NCBI GenBank assembly: GCA_946902985.2
Contig: OX336393.1
Location: 136,552,533-136,616,532 of the forward strand
DNA length: 64,000 bases
Direction of reading: 5' to 3'
DNA from: Meconema thalassinum
Taxonomy: Eukaryota; Arthropoda; Insecta; Orthoptera; Tettigoniidae
Each line of letters begins with the position of its first letter. The stretch's first letter is position 1. Below, piece after piece: positions 56,442 through 64,000 of the stretch. The notes below the pieces were generated by a model. The model had not been told where the DNA came from, did no database searches, and saw only the letters and a list, made by a program, of their open reading frames with translations. Position numbers and translations under genes: made by a program.

Positions 56442-56813
56442 TCGTATGGCCTCGGATGCCGGGCGCAAGCTTTGTTAATTGACACCCAGAGGGCAGCTTG
56501 CATGTCGAATTTCGTCGTTCCTTTGGATGCTATGAAAGTCAAGGAGGTTAGATATCTAAGCTCCTTGATACTACAGCACTTTCTAGTAGAGAATGGAGGA
56601 ACTTTGTGTTGGCGGAAAATCCCGAGATAAATTTTGCCATTGAACACGGCCTACTGAATTCAAATGGGTTCTTTAACATGCCAACAACGTATGACATCCA
56701 TGTCGTGATTTTTGTCGCCTTTCAAAAATCACTTACCACGGCCAGGGGCGAACCTGCAAGCTTGGGGTTGGTAATCCGACACGCTAACCACTCACCCACC
56801 GTGGCAAGCAGAG
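56394..56813 (-). mobile_element. SINE V with (AAT)n tail
   Basis: Tail (AAT)n at 56394-56441, ATCGTATGGCCTCGG, AAGGAGGTTAGATATCTAAG, and head ending CACCCACCGTGGCAAG. An AGTGGT on both sides may be the target duplication. Confidence 0.85.
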
Positions 56814-56983
56814 GGAGTGGTTAGCACAATTTACAATAAACAGATACAAGTAACGCCATTACACATCTTTTTACAAAACGTTGTTGAAGTTTGATGTGCT
56901 CTAAAAATACTAAATTGTGTGTAGTTATTATTTCTTTTTATAATCGTTTCGGTCATCTATGGACCACGTTATTTCAACTGTCT

Positions 56984-57236
56984 TTAACCTCGTTCTTTCA
57001 TATTGGCCCAGTATTCGCGCATTCTTCTTCGGTGAGCTTCTTTTCGTTCTTCGGTCCACTTCTTGCCGGTTTTCAATAGGGCTTTTGTCTGAAAACTCTG
57101 TATTTCCCCAAGTTTCTTCTTCAAAGAGTCACGTTCCAAGATGTCCTCATGTGATATCCCAGTTCTTGTTGGTGTGTTTCCACCTCTATAAACCAGATCC
57201 CTTTGGTTTTCTTTCTCACAAAGTAGGCACAGATTT
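56984..57236 (-). pseudogene. C-terminal fragment of an unidentified repeated protein
   Basis: NLCLLCEKENQRDLVYRGGN, then TPTRTGISHEDILERDSLKK, KLGEIQSFQTKALLKTGKKW, TEERKEAHRRRMREYWANMK, ERG and a stop. It is basic and predicted mostly helical. A second, shorter copy ends at 5088. The preceding (ATT)n marks the upstream limit of recognisable code. I cannot name the family; it may be a transposon or LINE protein, or the last exon of an old gene duplicate. Confidence 0.4.
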
Positions 57237-57474
57237 GATTATTATTATTATAACTGGTAGTTGCAGTAACTAGACAGAAGCAAATACTGTAGATCCTGTG
57301 ATACTTTTATTTTTGTGCGAAGTAGCCTATGACAAGTGCTAAGAAAGGAAAGAAGAATAAGGGGCTGGGGGTGGGGGGTGGGTAGATATTTCATTTTTCA
57401 GATGGTGAAGGAGGGACAGAAGTAGTTTGAGAAACCCTGCTCTAGAGCACTGAAGTTGGTTGATTGTCTTTACA

Positions 57475-57533
57475 TGATTATGATAATGATAATTGTTGTT
57501 TTAAGGGGCCTAACATCGAGGTTATCGGCCCGG
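57475..57533 (-). mobile_element. 59-bp hairpin-only retro-insert with 11-bp TSD
   Basis: GGGCCGATAACCTCGATGTTAGGCCCC-type hairpin (57505-57532) and AAAACAACAATTATCATTATC tail on the minus strand. Flanks TTGTCTTTACA at 57464-57474 and 57534-57544. The hairpin loop differs from the SINE X type. Confidence 0.88.
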
Positions 57534-57802
57534 TTGTCTTTACAGCAGCATTAAGAAGGGGTGGATGTCGTGATTTCAACTGTTCGAGTTTGAGAGTGGG
57601 TATGTCTTCTAGGACGGGTAACTGGAGATTACTGCAGATCGTATTATACTCGCAAATAAAGTGACCACAATCAACAGCGTAGATTGACCGAGCGACATAT
57701 ATCATGGTGTAGAGCAGAGCAGAATAGTTTGCGAATGAAGATTTATTCCAATGCTATGTTCTCTTTCACACAGCAAAGATGGGGACGAAGGTATAATTAT
57801 AC

Positions 57803-57843
57803 GGACAGATGACATCGATGTTCTGCCCCTTAAAACAACGATC
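57803..57843 (+). mobile_element. 41-bp hairpin-tail retro-insert
   Basis: GACAGATGACATCGATGTTC..GCCCC followed by TTAAAACAACGATC. Flanks ATTATAC at 57796-57802 and 57844-57850 are probably a 7-bp target duplication. The left hairpin arm is partly lost. Confidence 0.65.
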
Positions 57844-57850
57844 ATTATAC

Positions 57851-58505
57851 AGCTATAATAATTAAAATATTAGGCTATGCAGTCGTAATTAGGACTATAA
57901 TAAATTAATATTTCATGATTATCAATATAGTAGAAATTTATAGGCCTACCTTACATTAAAAAAACACAATAATTGAAGTCCTTTCATACTTAATTATAGA
58001 ATATTAAGATCCACTTCAAGAAATACCACGGAAATTATTTTCTTTCTCGCGAAATCCTACAGAAATTAATGTTAAACTGTCATGTCCCTATCGTGTGTAC
58101 ATTTGTGAAAGCACTATAAAGATAACAATGAAGGCTTTCATCTGCTAAGTCAGATATTATACAGATAATAGACTATATTATTTCGGTCGTGTAAAATCCA
58201 GTTCAAGAATTTATAAGATGTATTTTACGCTGAACGTGGCTGCGCTGAAGTTTGTTGATCCTAATGCTTGTAGACGAGCGGCTAAACGGGGAACTCCCGG
58301 ATTAATGTAAGCTGATGCAACTGGATGGAACTCCGGCTACAAACAATGAGTAGTAGTTCCTAACTTGGCCGTCGGCACTAGCGTTGTATTTTAAATGGGC
58401 CAGCTGTCCTTTCTCTCAAGTTTAAGTTTTACTTGAGGAGTAATGTAGTTTGCCATTGCTTTACTTAGTGCCGGATTGTTCACTCTGAGTAGCACCTTCC
58501 ACAAT
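57851..58505. other. Unassigned AT-rich sequence
   Basis: No gene or repeat recognised. Confidence 0.4.
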
Positions 58506-58507
58506 AT

Positions 58508-59840
58508 ACAGTGTGTAAAAAAAGTACACTACATTTTACCCTGTTGGTGTGTATAATTTGTCTTGCAGCATTATGGCATTCCACAGGTTTGTATAAGGAC
58601 CTTACGGCAGTATATTACACACAAACATATTCTAGTAACGTGAACATATTAGTTAATTACGGAACAAAATGTATATTCGTAGGCAAAGAAAGTATTCATA
58701 CGCGTCCAATGTTTGTAACCATTGAACTGTTACACGCCCTTTCCCCGTCTTAGGGCGTAACGACAAGCGAAGGTCGACTCACCGTAGTGTTCTTAGATGA
58801 GACTGTGTACTTTACGTCTGACAGTGATACAAAAGGGCGGGCATCAATTCCACTCTGTTGAACAACAATTTCCCTCGATTTGCCTTAATTCCACTAGGTC
58901 CTCCAAAGGACCCAAAAATGAGTTCCTCAACTCCACTCAAGCTTTGGAAAGGGTCATTTTCGCAACGTGAATCTCGTCAATTGGTTCGTGAAGCCTTAGA
59001 GAATACTAGAATTAGTGCAGCTGAACTAGGGAAACAGCTTGCTACACATTCCGGGAAGATTGTTACACCTCAAAATAACCGGAATCGGCTCCATGAAGCA
59101 GGCATTAACGGCAGAGCAGCACGAAAGAAGCCTTTTATAAGCGAGATAAACGAGGGAAGAGGTTGGCATTCGCTAAGGAATATATAAACATAGGACAAGA
59201 CTTCTGGAATACTATCTTATTTTCGGACGAAAGTAAATTTAACATGTTTGGATCTGATGGTCGATAGTTCGTTTGGAGAAGACCAAATACAGAACTGGAA
59301 AGCAAAAATGTACTACCAACAATGAAGCATGGAGGAGGCCACGTCATGGTATAGGGCTTCAAGAGTTGGTGAACTGGACGTAATTGAAGGTAACATGAAT
59401 GCTCAGAGCTACATCAAAGAGCTCCAGGGTAATTTGTCTAGGAGTGTTGTGAAATTAGGCATACAAGACACCTATTTATTTAACATGACAATGACCCAAA
59501 GCATACAGCAAGAATAACGCGCGAGTTGCTGTTGTACAACGCCCGAAAAATGTTTCTCACACCACCGCTATCTCCAGACGTTAACCCCCATTGAGAATTT
59601 ATAGGTCCATTTCGAAAACAAAATCCGAAAATTAGTGTTCCTCCAAACCGCATCTAGTAGACAATTTGCGAAAATGTAGGTCTGAAATGACAACAGACTT
59701 AACGAACATGCTTGTTAAATCCATGCAAAGGAGGCTTCTGGCCATTATTAATAAAGGTTGGCATACCAAATATTAATTGCGTTTGTATACTGTAGAAATT
59801 TTCATTTGTAGTGTGTATGAATACTTTTTTGGTACTCCAA
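58508..59840 (+). mobile_element. Tc1-like transposon, decayed
   Basis: Left terminus CAGTGTGTAAAAAAAGTACAC. A second copy of the motif, AAAGTATTCATACGCG, lies 180 bp inside. The right end carries the reverse complement GTGTGTATGAATACTTTTTT. The spacing of an outer and an inner motif recalls IR/DR-type Tc1 elements. The right outer repeat is not clearly seen. Confidence 0.75.
58858..59770 (+). pseudogene. Tc1-like transposase, frameshifted
   Basis: The N-terminal half reads KLWKGSFSQRESRQLVREAL, ISAAELGKQL, then NRLHEAGINGRAARKKPFIS (DNA-binding HTH and linker). After a frameshift at about 59150 it reads FWNTILFSDESKFNMFGSDG (first catalytic Asp) and HVMVWGF. A frame change then gives HDNDPKHTARITRE (second Asp), and PDVNP followed by a 1-base insertion before IENL (catalytic Glu region). 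All three catalytic positions are recognisable, but the gene needs several frame changes and has further stops downstream. Confidence 0.85.
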
Positions 59841-59933
59841 GAGTGGTTTTTGTTTCATATCGTAATACGTATTGTATTTGAAATGTTTTCGTTTTTCGGT
59901 AATGAATAATTGGTACTCTTCGTTCTACATAGA

Positions 59934-60315
59934 GGCCTGTTTGCCATCTCTTGATGAATTCAGTACATTTGCATTTGTCTGTTGGCACAGGCTAGAGTAA
60001 AATTTGGCTTTTCACCGATGTCTCAGTCTCACTCATGGCTGTGATTATATGGAAGCTACTGAGGTATGGGTGGTGCTTAGTAATGACATTCAGGGCACAG
60101 TCAGTGCCTGTGGATGTTGTGAAAGGTTCTGCTCATAGGGTTAGTACTGCTGTTCTGACTCAGCGAGGAAAGCAATGGCAAACTACCTCACTCCTCTTCT
60201 TGCCTAGTACGTCTCAATATAGGGCTGTCTTGGGTTTTTGTGGGTATCTACCCACTTAACCTAACGGTGGTGCTTTTTGAGGATCCAACCAGCCTTCGGG
60301 CTGACTACCTAACAT
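59934..60315 (+). mobile_element. Repeat D copy 2
   Basis: Nearly identical to 39240-39631, from GGCCTGTTTGCCATCTCTTG to GCTGACTACCTAACA. It stands alone here, which fixes its ends. Confidence 0.8.
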
Positions 60316-61675
60316 AATGCAAACATGACGTTCTCTGGTCATATTATATTAAACATTTATCCGTTTTACACGGGGCATTTACTTTCAGTAACATTAATTC
60401 ATTATCTTATGCCTTAATTAACAAGTGTTGTGTCGTGCAACTCGTATTTCTTTTTCCCATCAATTTGAAACGCTGAAGTAGTACACTTTCCCTTCCAAAA
60501 TACACATGGATAGAGATGTTTTATAGCTTCACCATACAACGATTTTCTGGGTCTGGTCAAAACATTATCGTTACAAACGTGTCATGTCATTGAAATTACT
60601 CTACCCGTATGAATAAATTAGTGTAAACTGGGCAAATACATTTTCCAAAGATGCCTATATTTACTTGGTGCAGTATTCCTCCTCAGAGAATAACTGGGCC
60701 AAATATTATCCGATCACAGCGATCCAACATGGTATGTGTGTGGAAATAAAGCATCTAATTCAATTGGCATCATCACAACAATCATATCTTAATTACTTTT
60801 CGAAATATCGAGATTCTTCAGTGTCCCACTACGCTTTTAAAATAAAGGGATCAGGTCAACAGACCTCCTTTCCAAGCGGACAATATATTAGTTCCGGCTG
60901 CATGAGAAAGATGGCCGCCGGTCTAGTGGCCTTCCTGCCACCTCATATGGCTCCTTGCAAGGTCAAGTTTATTTACTGGTGCAGCATACTGGAGGTACCC
61001 TGAGTGTGTGTCCCTAGTAATTGAGTCATTCTAATTATTTAACACCTACATTTAGAGTATAATGGGCTCAACTCGGCTCCTAATTAATATTCATGACAGG
61101 GGATGGATAGCTTTGCCGTTCTGTGGTGACATTAGTGGCTTCTGGCGCGCATCTCAAGTGAGTATCAAAGTTCTCTCACTGGTGCAGCTGCCTATAATAA
61201 AAGGAAATCGGCGTTTCCTATACGACGAACCATTAGTCTTACCTCTAAGGGCAGATCAATTAATACATGGGCTCACAGGGTCTATAATAGTTATCCCTGC
61301 TGGCAACAATTCTGCAAACGGTGGCTACAGACAGGCTCTGTCCCACTTCGCTGCGAATAATACAAGTATGCTCCAAGGCGATACTATCTCGTAAATATCG
61401 AAGATTAGCCGACTAGATTCGCCTAACGCGCAAGCTATGTTTGGATGATCCCCGCAACTTATTGACGTAAATCTCTTGATTCTACGTTACTTGCTCGCTG
61501 TACGCGGCTCAAACAATACTTCTTACAGATGACTCAATTATTAAAGCACTCACGTCCTCTCTGCAATTACTCTTAAGCCAAAGCTTTATGTAGCTCCCAA
61601 ACAAGTATAAATTTACTGGCTTACATTAACTACCGTAATGGTTCTCAAATACAACCCTGTATAATTGGGTAGACA
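60316..61675. other. Unassigned sequence, possibly 5' region of the R1-like LINE at its right edge
   Basis: Open frames 60665-61003 and 61062-61394 have no recognisable motif. The LINE start lies somewhere before 61678. Confidence 0.4.
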
Positions 61676-61677
61676 AG

Positions 61678-62789
61678 ATGGCTGACGAGGATAGTCAACA
61701 AATTGGAGTCGTGCTGAATGAATTGATTAGTGTGACGGAAAAAGTAAAAATCTGCGTCACGATCCGAAGACATGTATTGCAGATTCTGTAAGTAAGATTA
61801 GAAACATATTTGTTGAAATGAAAAATACTATTGAACAGACCAAAGATGATAAATTGAAACTCTTGGATGAGGTTAGAAAGCTCAAAGGTGACTTGCAAGC
61901 TAGATGTTGCATTCCAGTAACAGGACTGGTGGCGCCATCTGTCGGTATACAGCAGTCGTTACTATTAACGAATGCGCAACAAACTTCCCAGTCTGGTGGC
62001 GACATTCGGAACTTGTACTCGGAGGTAGTGAAGGGAGTTACAGAGAAGAAATATAAATTGTTCTTGAAATCCAAGGCCACCGAAACTGCTGAGCAAATTA
62101 AAACTCGCATTAAAAGTAAGATAAACCCAACTGAAATGAAAGTAGGGATTAATGCAATGAAAACACTTAGAGATGGTAGAGTTTTACTGGAAACTGGTAG
62201 CAAACGAGAAATTGACGTTTTAAACGAGGCAATTAACACAGAATGTGGTCAACACGTTGATGTACAGGTACATAAATTACGGAAACCTCGAATGATTGTA
62301 TATGATATACCAGATAATATTACGGTGGAAAATGCTTCTGAGACAATCAGAACACAAAATCCTGAACTAAATTTAAAAGAAGATGATATTGTTTCCAAGT
62401 TCAGTTTCGAGTCACGAAAAAATATTAGTAATTTAATCATAGAAGTAGGTCCACAAACTCGAAGACAATTACTTCATACGAAATTAAAGGTTGGATGGGT
62501 AATTTGTAATGTGGCAGATTATCTAGTTGCTAATAGATGCTACAAATGCAGCAGGTACAATCACCGGTATCAAGCATGTAATGGCGATGAAACCTGCCCT
62601 TTATGTGCAGGTAATCATAAAATGAAAGATTGTACAGCTCCTGAAAATGAACATCGTTGTATTAACTGCATCAATTATAATAAGTATAATAAGAAAGAAA
62701 ATATATGTGTGAAGCATTCTTCTTTACACAAAAGTTGCCCTAGTTTGCGTGCTGTTTTAACAAGGTACATGATGAATATAGATTATTAA
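61678..62789 (+). pseudogene. R1-like LINE ORF1 (gag-like), frameshifted near its start
   Basis: The ATG at 61678 opens MADEDSQQIGVVLNELISVTEK. A 1-base change in the A-rich run near 61740 moves the frame to SKNLRHDPKTCIADSVSKIR and then the main frame from 61818. The central part (KPRMIVYDIPDNIT...) is the RRM-like region of LINE gag proteins. The C-terminus has zinc knuckles: CYKCSRYNHRYQAC, CPLCAGNHKMKDC and CINCINYNKYNKKENICVKH. It binds RNA in related elements. It ends two codons before ORF2 opens in the +1 frame. Confidence 0.8.
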
Positions 62790-62814
62790 TGTTTATTCTA
62801 CAATATCAACATAT

Positions 62815-64000
62815 ATGACATCAAAACGAGGAACTTACATAAATTGTATTCAAATAAATCTACAGCATTCAAGGGCTGCAACAGCCAACTTAATGAAGAT
62901 CATTGAGATAAATTCATCGGACATAATATTTATTCAGGAACCATATACGTACAACAACCAAACTGCAGGCATTTCTAAACGATATCGTACATTTACTTCT
63001 GGTAATGAAAAGAGAAGAGCTGGCATAGTAATTACAAATAGGGGTATAGACGCTTTACTTATTGAACAATTATCAGACGAAGATATTGTTGTCATGCAAA
63101 TAATATTTGGAAAATTTCAGTTCTTCACAGCAAGTGTATATTTAGATTATAGTCTTCCATTAGAAGAAGAATTAAAGAAAATAGACCAGCTTTTAAAATT
63201 TACTAACGGAGCCGGGGTCATTATAGCTATGGACAGTAATGCCAGATCAACAACATGGCACGATGTGCTAACGAATTCAAGAGGTAGAATATTAGAAGAA
63301 TGTATTGCTAGCAAATCACTTCATATAATCAATGAAGATAGTGAAAGAACTACATTTCAAAGCAGCAGAGGTTCTAGCAATAATGATCTTACTATAGTTA
63401 ATGATCAACTTCTGGCAGTAATGCAGGCATGGAATATTAGCGAAGAGGAGAGTTGTTCAGATCATAACATTATAAAATTTGAAATCAGGACTGAAATACC
63501 GATACGTAACAAGCAAGAGTGTAGTTTTCAAGGTGTAAGGTTCAAAGTGCAAGGCGATAAATATAAAGAATTTGATAATAACCTCGCCAAAAATCTTTCT
63601 AGAAATTTTAACCAGGCTAATTATATTGGAGACATGAAGGAATTAGATCAGTTTCTGTCCCAGAGTGTGGAAAGAGAAGTAGAATTAGAATCTATTGTTA
63701 ACAAATTTGCTGAGATATTACATTCAACTTGTAGGCAAACATTTATAACACTTAAGGGACCAAATATGTCAGAAAGGAAGAAATCAGTTCCATGGTGGAC
63801 TGACGCCCTTACTATACTTAGGAAAAGAACGGCAGCCTTAAGACGGAGATTCCAAAAAACCAAAAATAATGACGAACTCAGAGAGATCCGTAAGCAAGCG
63901 TATTTTGTTGAGAAGAGGAAGTACCAAGCAGCTATCAGAAAAGAGAAATTTGACTCCTGGAAACAATACTGTACCACAACATCATCTGTAAATCCGTGGA
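62815..64000 (+). CDS. R1-like LINE ORF2, endonuclease domain (continues past the window)
   Basis: An open frame of 395 codons with no stop to the window edge. The apurinic/apyrimidinic-type endonuclease motifs appear in order: INLQHSRAATANL (catalytic Asn region), FIQEPYTYN (Glu), IIAMDSNARSTTWH (Asp-x-Asn), SSNNDLTIVND, and SCSDHNIIKFEI (Ser-Asp-His). The layout, with DxNAxxxxW and NDLT, is that of the R1/Jockey group. The spacer before the reverse transcriptase then begins (PWWTDALTILRKR). The start is the first Met in frame; the open frame reaches back to 62782 and overlaps the end of ORF1. The domain looks intact. Confidence 0.85.
   Translation, partial: MTSKRGTYINCIQINLQHSRAATANLMKIIEINSSDIIFIQEPYTYNNQTAGISKRYRTFTSGNEKRRAGIVITNRGIDALLIEQLSDEDIVVMQIIFGKFQFFTASVYLDYSLPLEEELKKIDQLLKFTNGAGVIIAMDSNARSTTWHDVLTNSRGRILEECIASKSLHIINEDSERTTFQSSRGSSNNDLTIVNDQLLAVMQAWNISEEESCSDHNIIKFEIRTEIPIRNKQECSFQGVRFKVQGDKYKEFDNNLAKNLSRNFNQANYIGDMKELDQFLSQSVEREVELESIVNKFAEILHSTCRQTFITLKGPNMSERKKSVPWWTDALTILRKRTAALRRRFQKTKNNDELREIRKQAYFVEKRKYQAAIRKEKFDSWKQYCTTTSSVNPW

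Noticed and set aside
60665..61394. Two consecutive plus frames of about 110 codons
   Set aside because: No recognisable motif. They may be chance frames or 5' sequence of the downstream LINE; evidence is too weak for a gene call.

Overview
This window looks like a piece of a large, repeat-dense animal genome, most likely an insect. The evidence is the mix of Tc1/mariner, PIF/Harbinger, MULE, hAT, Penelope-like and R1-like elements with tRNA-derived SINEs; the guess of an orthopteroid (polyneopteran) insect is inference. I found no convincing host protein-coding gene, rRNA or stand-alone tRNA gene. Nearly everything recognisable is a mobile element or a decayed piece of one, often nested.

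Layout. 1-2.7 kb: a dispersed repeat (family B), a MITE with long inverted repeats and a dimer of a tRNA-derived SINE (SINE X). 2.7-7.1 kb: MITEs, a deleted MULE (B) with 9-bp target duplication, a 55-bp hairpin retro-insert, a hAT scrap, SINE Z, and a LINE tail split by a PIF/Harbinger derivative. 9.5-12 kb: SINE Y and a SINE X split by MULE A with 10-bp target duplication. 12.08-16.72 kb: the most interesting locus, an element with ~400-bp terminal inverted repeats carrying a broken gene with PIN/FEN1-like motifs and a Cys-rich C-terminus, itself split by a 5'-truncated LINE. A related but uninterrupted target site lies at 53.44 kb in the same window. 16.7-17.6 kb: a 32-bp minisatellite element. 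17.7-20.34 kb: a Penelope-like element with direct pseudo-LTRs carrying a hammerhead-ribozyme motif. 20.34-22.4 kb: ~163-bp satellite with an ABAB higher-order pattern. 22.4-44.5 kb: mostly unassigned AT-rich sequence with scattered SINEs (V, W, X), repeat U, family B, one LINE C-terminus and hairpin inserts. 44.5-50 kb: a tandem duplication hit by a second copy of the LINE, family B, and a mariner deletion derivative. 50.1-52.6 kb: a TIR element filled with SINEs and an extremely A-rich strand-asymmetric tandem repeat. 53-60.3 kb: the paralogous minisatellite element, SINE V, LINE tail, SINE Y, mariner, hairpin inserts, a Tc1 element and repeat D. 61.7-64 kb: an R1-like LINE whose ORF2 runs off the window.

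The strongest novel observations are (i) the PIN-like gene in a TIR element, with an empty site in the same window, (ii) a GGGGC...GCCCC hairpin forming the 3' end of several retroposon families and found alone as 41-63 bp insertions with target duplications, and (iii) the hammerhead motif in the Penelope-like element. All were read by eye; no search or folding was run.
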